A stretch of DNA of 64,000 bases from Hyphomicrobium sp. 12-62-95 (lineage in GTDB: Bacteria > Pseudomonadota > Alphaproteobacteria > Rhizobiales > Hyphomicrobiaceae): the NCBI GenBank assembly GCA_002279935.1, contig NCCZ01000014.1:1-64000 (forward strand), in the 5' to 3' direction. Position numbers and translations under genes: made by a program. Positions 28,532 through 36,441 of this stretch are shown here, in pieces. The notes under the pieces are model-generated. The model saw nothing but the letters and a program-made list of their open reading frames with translations, was not told the origin of the DNA and did not search any database. Every line of letters starts with the position of its first letter. Positions within the stretch are counted from its first letter, which is position 1.

Positions 28532-31500
28532 ATGGTCGCCGTACGCAAGACATCGGAATCGAACGGCACAGGGTCGGGCCCCGCCGTTCGCACCCCGTTT
28601 GGCCGCCTGCCCGCCATTGACGAAATCGCAGCCCACCACCTGATCGATGAGCACCGGCTCGTCGGCGGCCTGATCGAGCGCGCCGTTTACACCGAGGACG
28701 AGCGCCGCCGCACCGCCGAGATCGCCCGCCGCCTCGTCCAGACCGCCCGCGCCGACACCGCCCAGCACGGCGGCATCGACGCCTTCATGCGCGAATATGG
28801 CCTCTCCAGCGAAGAGGGCATCATCCTGATGTGCCTCGCCGAGGCACTGCTCCGCATCCCCGACAGTGAAACCGCCGACGCCTTCATTGCCGAGAAAATC
28901 TCGCACGGAAACTGGGACCGCCACCGCGGCCACTCGGAAAGCCTGTTCGTCAACGCCTCCACCTGGGGCCTGATGCTCACTGGCCGTCTAGTCAAGCTGA
29001 AGGACAGCCGCTCCGCCAACGCTGTCGATGCCCTGAAGCGCCTTGTCGCGCGCTCCGGCGAGCCGTTTATCCGGCAAGCGATCCGTCAAGCCGTCAAACT
29101 CTTAGGCGAACAGTTCGTCCTTGGCCGCACCATCGAAGACGCGATCGCGCGGGCCAAAGACTACGAACAAAAAGGCTATCGCGTCTCCTACGACATGTTG
29201 GGTGAAGCCGCCCGCTCCGACGCCGACGCAGAGCGCTACTTCCAGCGCTATGTCGCCGCCATAGAAGCCGTCGGTCTTTCTGTCGGCCCACTCCACGCCG
29301 TCAACGCCGACGCGATCATCCCCCGCCCGTCGATCTCGGTGAAGCTCTCAGCCCTCCATCCCCGCTTTGAAGCCGGCCAGGACGACCGCCTACTGAAAGA
29401 ACTGCTTCCGCGCCTCAACGCATTGGTCCACCACGCCATGGCTCGCGGCCTGGGCATCACCGTCGATGCCGAAGAGCAAGACCGCCTCGAACCCACGCTG
29501 CGCATGTTCGGCGAAGCCTTCGCCAATCCGGCGATTGGAACCTGGAACGGCCTCGGCATCGCCGTCCAGGCCTATAGCCGCCGCGCGATCCCAATTCTGC
29601 GCTGGCTGCGGCGCATCGCCGAAGAGCGCGGCAAGCGCATCCCCGTCCGCCTCGTCAAAGGCGCCTATTGGGATAGCGAAATCAAATGGGCCCAAGAGCG
29701 CGGCCTCGCCGACTACCCCGTCTTCACCCGAAAGCGCAACACGGACGTCTCCTACCTCGCCTGCATGCGGCTAATGCTGACCTACCCGCAGCAGTTCGCA
29801 CCCCAGTTCGCCACCCACAACGCCCACACGATTGCCGCCGCCATGGTCGCCGCCGGCAACACGCCGTTCGAATTCCAGCGCCTGCACGGCATGGGCGAAG
29901 CCATCTACGAAAGCGTCGTGAAGGGCACGGGAACGGGCATGAGTGACGCCCGCGCCTGCCGCATCTACGCCCCCGTCGGCGACCACGAAGACCTGCTCGG
30001 CTACCTTGTCCGCCGCCTGCTCGAAAACGGTGCCAACACGTCGTTCGTCAATCGCCTCGCCGACGACGAAATGCCCATCGCCCGCATCATCCGCGACCCC
30101 GTTGAGGAAGCCGAACGCGACCGCGCCGGCGGTGCCGAAACCGAGAAAGCGCTCGTCCGCCCGCGCGAGATCTTCTGGCCCGAACGGCGCAACGCATCCG
30201 GCCTGGCCCTCGACAATGCGGCCGTCCGCGCGACGCTTCTGGCTGAGATGAATACCGCGCTGGGCGTGCCCTACGACGCCGCCGCAATCGTCTCCGGCGC
30301 GGTCCAAAGCGGCACCGGCCTTGCCAGTCTCGTTCTCTGCCCGCACGACCGCAGCCAGCGCATCGGCACCGTGCGCAACGCCACCGAAAGCCAGATCGAT
30401 GCGGCTCTCGCCGCCGCATCTGAGTCCGCCCACGACTGGGACCGCCTCGGCGGCCCCGCCCGCGCCAAAATCCTCGACGCCGCCGCCGATCTCTTCGAAC
30501 GCGACCGCTCCAAGCTCATGGCCGTGCTCGTGCGCGAAGCCGGCCGCACAATTCCGAACGCACTCGCCGAAGTCCGCGAAACCGCAGACTTCCTCCGCTA
30601 CTACGCCTTCCAGGCCCGCAAGCATTTCGCCGAACCCATAAATCTCACCAGCACCACAGGCGAAACAAGCAGCATCGAGTGGCGCGCGCGCGGCCCCTTT
30701 GCCTGCATCGCACCCTGGAACTTCCCGCTCGCGATCTTCGTCGGCCAAGCCGCCGCCGCACTTGCCGCCGGCAATCCCGTCCTCGCCAAACCCGCCGGCC
30801 AGACGCCGATCATTGGCTTCCTGGCCGTCAAATTGCTGCATGAAGCTGGCGTGCCGCCCAAGGTGCTGCAATTCCTGCCCGGCGGCGGCGAGGTCGGTGC
30901 GGCCCTTATCAAAGACCCGCGCATCAAGGGCGTCGCCTTCACCGGCTCCAACGACACCGCTTGGGCGATCCAGAAAGCGCTCGCCGACCGCCGCGGCCCC
31001 CTTATCCCCTTCATCGCTGAAACCGGCGGCCTCAACGCCATGATCGCGGACTCCAGCGCTCTGCCCGAACAGGTCGTTCGAGACGCCGTCCGCTCCGCCT
31101 TCGACAGCGCCGGCCAGCGCTGCTCCGCCGCGCGCGTCCTCTTCTTGCAGGATGACATCGCCGCCAAAACCATTCCGATGCTGACCGGCGCCATCGCCGC
31201 CCTCAAGATTGGCGATCCTCTGGCCATCGACACCGACATCGGCCCCGTGATCGACGAACCGTCCCAGGACGCGCTCGAAACACACAAACTGCGCATGCAG
31301 GATCAGGCCCGCGAGCTGATTGATCTTCCGCTGCCCTCCAACGTGCGCGGCGGCACTTACGTCTCGCCCGCCTGCTACGAGATCGACCGTTTCTCGCTCC
31401 TGGAGCGGGAAGTCTTCGGCCCCATTCTGCACGTCATCCGCTTCCCACGTGGTGGCCTGACAAAAGTCATCGAAGCGATTAACGCCTCCGGCTACGGCCT

Positions 31501-31771
31501 GACGCTCGGCCTCCACAGCCGCATCGATGCGGTGGCCGATCAGGTCGCCCGGCAAGCCAAGGTCGGCAACCTCTACGTCAATCGTAACCAGATCGGCGCC
31601 ATCCCCGGCGTACAGCCCTTTGGCGGCGAGGGACTGTCCGGCACCGGACCGAAAGCCGGCGGCCCGAATTACCTGCAGCGCTTCGCCACCGAGCGCGTCC
31701 GCACCACCGACATCACCGCCACAGGCGGCAATGTGCAGTTGCTGACACTTTCAGTTAAGGACGACAGCTGA
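28532..31771 (+). CDS. putA: Bifunctional proline dehydrogenase / L-glutamate gamma-semialdehyde dehydrogenase
   Basis: PutA (1079 aa) oxidises proline to glutamate in two steps with substrate channelling. The N-terminal arm and FAD-dependent PRODH barrel span about residues 30-500 (PRPSISVKLSALHPRFEA, then VRLVKGAYWDSEIKWAQERG). The NAD-dependent aldehyde dehydrogenase spans about 560-1040, with Cys864 in SAGQRCSAARV. There is no ribbon-helix-helix domain and no C-terminal extension, so it is a short type without autorepressor function. ATG 28532 is chosen; the frame is open further upstream to 28361 but is not homologous. Confidence 0.95.
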   Translation: MVAVRKTSESNGTGSGPAVRTPFGRLPAIDEIAAHHLIDEHRLVGGLIERAVYTEDERRRTAEIARRLVQTARADTAQHGGIDAFMREYGLSSEEGIILMCLAEALLRIPDSETADAFIAEKISHGNWDRHRGHSESLFVNASTWGLMLTGRLVKLKDSRSANAVDALKRLVARSGEPFIRQAIRQAVKLLGEQFVLGRTIEDAIARAKDYEQKGYRVSYDMLGEAARSDADAERYFQRYVAAIEAVGLSVGPLHAVNADAIIPRPSISVKLSALHPRFEAGQDDRLLKELLPRLNALVHHAMARGLGITVDAEEQDRLEPTLRMFGEAFANPAIGTWNGLGIAVQAYSRRAIPILRWLRRIAEERGKRIPVRLVKGAYWDSEIKWAQERGLADYPVFTRKRNTDVSYLACMRLMLTYPQQFAPQFATHNAHTIAAAMVAAGNTPFEFQRLHGMGEAIYESVVKGTGTGMSDARACRIYAPVGDHEDLLGYLVRRLLENGANTSFVNRLADDEMPIARIIRDPVEEAERDRAGGAETEKALVRPREIFWPERRNASGLALDNAAVRATLLAEMNTALGVPYDAAAIVSGAVQSGTGLASLVLCPHDRSQRIGTVRNATESQIDAALAAASESAHDWDRLGGPARAKILDAAADLFERDRSKLMAVLVREAGRTIPNALAEVRETADFLRYYAFQARKHFAEPINLTSTTGETSSIEWRARGPFACIAPWNFPLAIFVGQAAAALAAGNPVLAKPAGQTPIIGFLAVKLLHEAGVPPKVLQFLPGGGEVGAALIKDPRIKGVAFTGSNDTAWAIQKALADRRGPLIPFIAETGGLNAMIADSSALPEQVVRDAVRSAFDSAGQRCSAARVLFLQDDIAAKTIPMLTGAIAALKIGDPLAIDTDIGPVIDEPSQDALETHKLRMQDQARELIDLPLPSNVRGGTYVSPACYEIDRFSLLEREVFGPILHVIRFPRGGLTKVIEAINASGYGLTLGLHSRIDAVADQVARQAKVGNLYVNRNQIGAIPGVQPFGGEGLSGTGPKAGGPNYLQRFATERVRTTDITATGGNVQLLTLSVKDDS

Positions 31772-31808
31772 GATCGGCCTTGCCGCAGCGGCTCCCGATC
31801 CCCAAACT

Positions 31809-32603
31809 ATGGGTATGAGTACCAAAGACAAGCGGCCAACGCCCACCGGCGATCCAGCGGCGACATCCGCCGGCGGTGCCGTGTCCAAACCGGCTGCCAA
31901 ATCGCCGGCCGCCGCCAGCCCAACGGAATCCGGCGTTCAGGACTTCATCGCCAAGATGAAGACCATCGCCCCGTCGTCCACGGGCCTCCCCGGCCGGCTC
32001 GTCTTCGCCATGGACGCCACCATGAGCCGCCAGCCCACATGGGACATGGCGCTCTCCCTCCAATCCGACATGTTCTCGGTTGTGAAGGATGTGGGAGGCC
32101 TAGACGTTCAGCTCGTGTTTTTCCGCGGCATGAACGAATGCCGAGCCTCGCGTTGGGTCTCCGACCCCTCCGAACTGGCCCGCCTGATGACCACCGTCTC
32201 CTGCCGCGGCGGCATCACCCAGTTGGCCCGCGTCCTCACCCACGCAGCCGAAGAAACCGCCAAGCGCCGCGTCAACGCGGTCGTCTTCGTCGGCGACGCC
32301 ATGGAAGAAGACATCGACTACGTCTGCTCCAAAGCCGGCGCGCTGGGTCTCCTCGGCGTGCCCGTCTTCCTTTTCCAGGAAGGGGCCAACCCGGACGCCA
32401 CCCGCGCCTACAAAGAAATAGCCCGCCTTACCAAAGGCGCCACCTGCCGCTTCGATGCCGGCTCGGCCGAACAGCTGCGCGCTTTGCTCCGCGCCGTGGC
32501 CGTCTATGCCTCCGGTGGCCGCAAAGCCTTGCTCGCGCTGGGGGCTCGCTCGGGCGAGAAAGGCGCGCAATTGCTCCTCAGCCAGATGAAGTCCGGAGAT
32601 TGA
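31809..32603 (+). CDS. VWA-like domain protein
   Basis: A 264-aa protein of unknown role. After a Pro/Ala/Ser-rich N-terminus of about 45 residues comes a von Willebrand A-like fold: [20 protein letters not shown] resembles the MIDAS DxSxS region (here DATMS), [19 protein letters not shown] supplies the conserved Thr, and [14 protein letters not shown] is the third metal-contacting strand. No signal peptide. It lies 7 bp before a J-domain protein, and the two are probably co-expressed. A second ATG at 31815 is equally possible. Confidence 0.82.
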   Translation: MGMSTKDKRPTPTGDPAATSAGGAVSKPAAKSPAAASPTESGVQDFIAKMKTIAPSSTGLPGRLVFAMDATMSRQPTWDMALSLQSDMFSVVKDVGGLDVQLVFFRGMNECRASRWVSDPSELARLMTTVSCRGGITQLARVLTHAAEETAKRRVNAVVFVGDAMEEDIDYVCSKAGALGLLGVPVFLFQEGANPDATRAYKEIARLTKGATCRFDAGSAEQLRALLRAVAVYASGGRKALLALGARSGEKGAQLLLSQMKSGD

Positions 32604-32610
32604 TGAGATA

Positions 32611-33363
32611 ATGGCCTATCTGCTGTCCGGGCTTGTCGCTCTCGTTATTGCACTCCTGATCGCGCGCGGGTTCACGAGCGCCAACCCGGCCACCATGGCG
32701 CGCCAACTCCGCTTTCTCGGCGGCGTCCTGTTGATGGCCATTGCTGCCATCCTGGCTCTGCGTGGCCGATTGGATTTCGCGCTTCTCCTTGGCTTTGTCG
32801 GCTGGGGGCTTTTGATGGGTCGCGGCGTACTGCCGTGGGGATCGGGCGGCTGGGGCAGTAGCGGACCGAGCCCCAACCAAGGCTCGCGCGTCGCCACCGA
32901 CCACCTTGAAATGGAACTCGACCACACATCCGGCGCGATCCGCGGCACGATCCTGAAAGGCCGCTTCGCCGGTCAGGATATCGAGACGCTCTCACCCGCC
33001 GAACTGGTCCTGATCTGGCAGGACTATTCCTTCGCCGATCCGAGCTCGGCACAGATCCTGGAAGCCTACCTCGACCGCCGCCATCCCACCTGGCGTGATG
33101 ATCTCGAACGCCAAGCCGAAGGTGAAGAAGGCGAGGATGCCTATCGCAGCGAGCCGCGCGGCCAAAGATCCGCTGCTCCGCGCTCCGGCGCCATGACCCG
33201 CGCGGAAGCCTTTGAGATTCTCGGCTTGCAGGAAGGGGCTAGCGACGACGCCATCCGCTCAGCCCATCGCGAACTGATGAAAAAGCTGCACCCCGATCGC
33301 GGCGGATCGAATTACCTCGCCTCCAAGATCAACGCGGCCAAAGCGCTTCTCGTCGGCGATTAA
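32611..33363 (+). CDS. Membrane-anchored J-domain protein
   Basis: A 250-aa DnaJ-like co-chaperone. Two hydrophobic helices (residues 2-20 and about 32-66) anchor the N-terminus; a central region follows; the C-terminal 60 residues form a short J domain with [20 protein letters not shown] and the HPD triad in [20 protein letters not shown]. The HPD motif is expected to stimulate an Hsp70 partner. The immediately upstream VWA-like gene suggests a joint function that I cannot name. Confidence 0.85.
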   Translation: MAYLLSGLVALVIALLIARGFTSANPATMARQLRFLGGVLLMAIAAILALRGRLDFALLLGFVGWGLLMGRGVLPWGSGGWGSSGPSPNQGSRVATDHLEMELDHTSGAIRGTILKGRFAGQDIETLSPAELVLIWQDYSFADPSSAQILEAYLDRRHPTWRDDLERQAEGEEGEDAYRSEPRGQRSAAPRSGAMTRAEAFEILGLQEGASDDAIRSAHRELMKKLHPDRGGSNYLASKINAAKALLVGD

Positions 33364-33365
33364 AA

Positions 33366-35177
33366 TCAGTTCGCCCGCGCGACGAAGCAGTCGAGCCCGT
33401 TGCGGCGCAATTCGTTGCAGGCACTCGTAGCCGACGCACTGTCGAACCCCGCAAACCGCGCCCGATAAAGCTGCCGGTCGCCCTTCGTCAGCGGGATGGC
33501 GATCGGCGCGCTCTCGGCCAACACATGCGCCGCCTTCGACTTCGCCGCCGACATCGCCCGCTCCGCTTCGGTGGGCGAGCCATAGACGCCGATCTGAACG
33601 TGATACCCTGACGAGGACGCTGTCGCCCCCGACGCCGGGCGCTCAACCGTTTCCACGGCCGGACGCGACCGGCCAAGCGACACGGGAACCGGCGTCGGCG
33701 CGGGCAGGTCCGCGACCACGGCCTGCAAAGCAGGTTTCATCGCGGCTTGTTCGTCGCCCGAAAAATCTTCTGACGGCTCACTCAAACGCGCCAACTGTGC
33801 CTGTAGTGTGGACGGAGGCCGGCCGAGATCGGAGGCCTTCGCCAAAACCGTTTCCGTAGCAGCAGGCGGCGATGCCGCGCTCGGCGCGACGCTCGCCACG
33901 CGATCAGACGCCCGTCCAATTTCGACAGGTGATGGCTCAACACCGGCACGCGCCGCGATCTGAGCTTTGAGCGCGGCAAAATCCGGACGCGGCATCGTTG
34001 CTGCATAGGTCAATGGTTGCGGAGCAGCCGGTGTTGCGGCCGTCTCGGCAACCACCGGCTTTTGATCCGCCTGCATCGATGTTGGCTGCAACACCGAAAC
34101 GGTCTTGACCTTTGCAATCGCAATCTTCGGCCCAGCCGCGGTATCCGCAGCAGCGATCACCGGCGCAATTGGCTCGGAAACTTCAGCAGCCGGTTCCACC
34201 GCCATCGGCGCGTCAGCGACGGCCGCCGGTTTCGCCGGAGCAGGCGGCTGCGGTTTGATGACAGGTTTGGGCACCGGCCGTTTCGCGGGCTTGGCCTCCG
34301 CGATCAGTTCCGGCCCAGCCTTACGTGTCCGCTCCGTCGAGGCCTTTTCGATGGCCCGCGCCAGTAGCATGCGCATGTGCGCATCGCGCAACCCCGCGCT
34401 CACGCCGCCAAAAACAGCCGCGACAACATGCTTGCCGCCGGCTTTGTATGACGAAACGAGATTAAAGCCCGAAGCCCGCGTGTATCCCGTCTTGATGCCG
34501 TCCACGCCGGAAAACCGGCCGAGCAGCGCGTTATGCGAGCGGTATGTCTTGCCGCCATAGGAGAAGGTGCGCGTGGAGAACATGCGATAGTGCTGCGGAA
34601 AGTCATCCTGCAACCGCATCGCCAGCGTCAGCATATCGCGCGCCGTTGTCACCTGATCCGGATCGGGCAGACCCGACGCGTTCTGAAATGTCGTATCGCG
34701 CATACCCAACTGGCGCGCGCGCTTGGTCATAAGCTTGGCAAAGCCCGCTTCGCTGCCGCCGATCTTTTCGGCAATCGCCACCGCCATATCATTCGCCGAC
34801 TTGACGATGAGGGCCTTGATGGCATCGCGCAGCGCAATCTCAGAGCCCGCATCAAGCCCAATTTTAGACGGTGCGGCAGCCGCAGCCCGCTCGCTCACCG
34901 TCAACGGCGTCGAAAACGATAACCGCCCGGCCTCGATGGTTTCGAAGGCCAAATAGAGCGTCATCATTTTGGTGAGAGAGGCGGGATAACGTGGTTCGCT
35001 CCCGGCATTGTCGTGCAGCACGCGGCCCGTGTTGGCATCGATGACCATAGCCGCCGACTTCTCTCCAGCCGACGCCGGTGCGGCAGCCAGATGCAAGGCG
35101 CAAAGGGCACCCGCTAGAAACACAAACGCTGACCACCGGTTTAAACGCACGGTTTGACGCCTGAAAAGACTGAACAC
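33366..35177 (-). CDS. D-alanyl-D-alanine carboxypeptidase with SPOR domain
   Basis: A 603-aa penicillin-binding protein of the DacA/DacF type that trims peptidoglycan pentapeptides. Signal peptide residues 14-37 (RWSAFVFLAGALCALHLAAA). Catalytic motifs are Ser67-x-x-Lys70 (PASLTKMMT), Ser127-Ala-Asn129 and Lys229-Thr-Gly231 (KTGYT). A Pro/Ala-rich linker of about 230 residues leads to a C-terminal SPOR domain (YHVQIGVYGSPTEAERAMSA) that should bind denuded septal glycans. I use GTG 35177, which puts basic residues before the signal peptide; GTG 35222 is possible. Convergent with the J-domain gene. Confidence 0.9.
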   Translation of the reverse strand: MFSLFRRQTVRLNRWSAFVFLAGALCALHLAAAPASAGEKSAAMVIDANTGRVLHDNAGSEPRYPASLTKMMTLYLAFETIEAGRLSFSTPLTVSERAAAAAPSKIGLDAGSEIALRDAIKALIVKSANDMAVAIAEKIGGSEAGFAKLMTKRARQLGMRDTTFQNASGLPDPDQVTTARDMLTLAMRLQDDFPQHYRMFSTRTFSYGGKTYRSHNALLGRFSGVDGIKTGYTRASGFNLVSSYKAGGKHVVAAVFGGVSAGLRDAHMRMLLARAIEKASTERTRKAGPELIAEAKPAKRPVPKPVIKPQPPAPAKPAAVADAPMAVEPAAEVSEPIAPVIAAADTAAGPKIAIAKVKTVSVLQPTSMQADQKPVVAETAATPAAPQPLTYAATMPRPDFAALKAQIAARAGVEPSPVEIGRASDRVASVAPSAASPPAATETVLAKASDLGRPPSTLQAQLARLSEPSEDFSGDEQAAMKPALQAVVADLPAPTPVPVSLGRSRPAVETVERPASGATASSSGYHVQIGVYGSPTEAERAMSAAKSKAAHVLAESAPIAIPLTKGDRQLYRARFAGFDSASATSACNELRRNGLDCFVARAN

Positions 35178-35303
35178 TGTCTCGCTCGGGGCGCTGAGTT
35201 GGCCGGCCGCGCAGCACAACACGCCGCTTGACCCTCCGTACCCCCCGACAAACCCTTAAACCCTGCCTTGTGGGCGGCTTTGGGGCCGGTTCGGGGCATG
35301 TTG

Positions 35304-35351
35304 CTGCATTGCGATATTTTTGCTTTTTTTATGCTGCAGTGCAGCTATAGT
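35304..35351 (+). promoter_or_regulatory. PhaR-like operator and promoter of the phasin gene
   Basis: GCTGCAGTGCAGC at 35333-35345 is a perfect 13 bp palindrome matching the CTGC-N3-GCAG box bound by the repressor PhaR at phasin promoters. A partial copy, CTGCATTGCGA, begins at 35304. The palindrome is immediately followed by TATAGT (35346-35351), a good -10 element. This is the arrangement expected for repression relieved when PhaR binds polyhydroxyalkanoate. Confidence 0.65.
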
Positions 35352-35428
35352 GACGTTCTAGCTCAACGAGAGCGGTACGACGCGTGCCCGGGTCGCATAC
35401 CCGGCCTCAACCAGAAAGGCGGACGCCC

Positions 35429-35752
35429 ATGATCAACAATTTCCAGGATTTCCAGAAGATCGGTCAGACCGGCATGGAAGGCTACATGAAGATGATGGGC
35501 GAGTGGAACAAGAGCTGGCAGACCATTGCCAGCGAGTGGACGGACTACTCCAAGCGCGCCTTCGAAGACGGCACGGCGGCCTTTGAAAAGCTCGCCGCCG
35601 CCAAGTCGGTCGAGCAGGCCATGGAGATCCAGACCACCTACGCCAAGCGCGCCTACGAAGACTACATGCAGCAGATGTCCAAGATCGGCGCTCTCTACCA
35701 GAACATCGCCAAGGACGCTTTCAAGCCGGGCGTCTTCCCGGGCTCGCGCTAA
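35429..35752 (+). CDS. Phasin family protein
   Basis: A 107-aa alpha-helical protein resembling the phasin family (PF09361), which coats polyhydroxyalkanoate granules. Features are MINNFQDFQKIGQTGMEGYM, then WTDYSKRAFEDGTAAFEKLA, and amphipathic helices throughout with few Cys or Pro. AAAGGCGGA precedes the ATG at 35429. A GTG at 35384 would add an unrelated leader. The PhaR-type operator upstream supports the call. A strong terminator follows. No PHA synthase gene lies in the window. Confidence 0.85.
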   Translation: MINNFQDFQKIGQTGMEGYMKMMGEWNKSWQTIASEWTDYSKRAFEDGTAAFEKLAAAKSVEQAMEIQTTYAKRAYEDYMQQMSKIGALYQNIAKDAFKPGVFPGSR

Positions 35753-35793
35753 GGGATTTGGCCGCCGCACACTGGCAGCCGCCGAAAGAACGA

Positions 35794-35822
35794 GGCCCGG
35801 GCTCATCGCCCGGGCCTTTTTT
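35794..35822 (+). terminator. Terminator after the phasin gene
   Basis: Perfect nine-pair stem GGCCCGGGC (35794-35802) with GCCCGGGCC (35808-35816), loop TCATC, followed by TTTTTT. It isolates the phasin transcript from clpS. Confidence 0.92.
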
Positions 35823-36077
35823 GCGTCGCACTCGATCACCACATTCCCGGTCTAAGTCAGCGGATCTGCCACGGCGCCTCCACATCCATCAGCCCGCCAA
35901 AACCGTAAACGAAGCAGACTGGAGATGCCCCATCCCCCCTTGCCCCGGCCCGGCGGATGGATTGAACTATCAAACGCGCCGGCCGGCATCGGCGGCACGA
36001 TTCGACGGACAGAAACGACGGCCGCAGCGGCCGCCAACACGGGCATGATCGAGGGTATGGGAGAAGTGTGGCAGGGC

Positions 36078-36434
36078 ATGATTGACGGACGGCCGCGCGC
36101 CGCTGGTCCGGACCAGGGCCAGGGCGGCGACGGCGATCAGGGCAAAACCGGAATCGTCACTAAGACACGGCCGAAGACCAAGAAGCCGTCGCTCTACAAG
36201 GTTCTACTTTTAAACGACGATTACACACCGATGGAATTCGTCGTGCACGTGCTTGAGAAGTTCTTCCAAAAAGGCCGCCAGGAAGCGACCGACATCATGC
36301 TGGCAGTCCACCGAAAGGGCGTCGGCGTGTGTGGCGTGTTCACTTACGAAGTGGCTGAAGCCAAAGTCACTTTGGTGATGGACTTCTCCCGTCAGCACGG
36401 GCACCCTCTGAAATGCACCCTGGAGAAAGAGTAG
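36078..36434 (+). CDS. clpS: ATP-dependent Clp protease adaptor ClpS
   Basis: ClpS (118 aa from this start) delivers N-end rule substrates to ClpAP. The core [20 protein letters not shown] contains the Asn-Asp pair and Met that line the N-degron pocket; [14 protein letters not shown] is the ClpA-facing C-terminus. The frame is open to ATG 35925, and ATGs at 36045 and 36057 also exist; 36078 is chosen for family length, but no site is decisive. It lies 7 bp upstream of clpA. Confidence 0.9.
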   Translation: MIDGRPRAAGPDQGQGGDGDQGKTGIVTKTRPKTKKPSLYKVLLLNDDYTPMEFVVHVLEKFFQKGRQEATDIMLAVHRKGVGVCGVFTYEVAEAKVTLVMDFSRQHGHPLKCTLEKE

Positions 36435-36441
36435 GTCAAAC

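Noticed and set aside
29771..31555. A 594-codon minus-strand frame inside putA
   Set aside because: PutA on the plus strand has intact PRODH and ALDH motifs; the antisense frame lacks domains.
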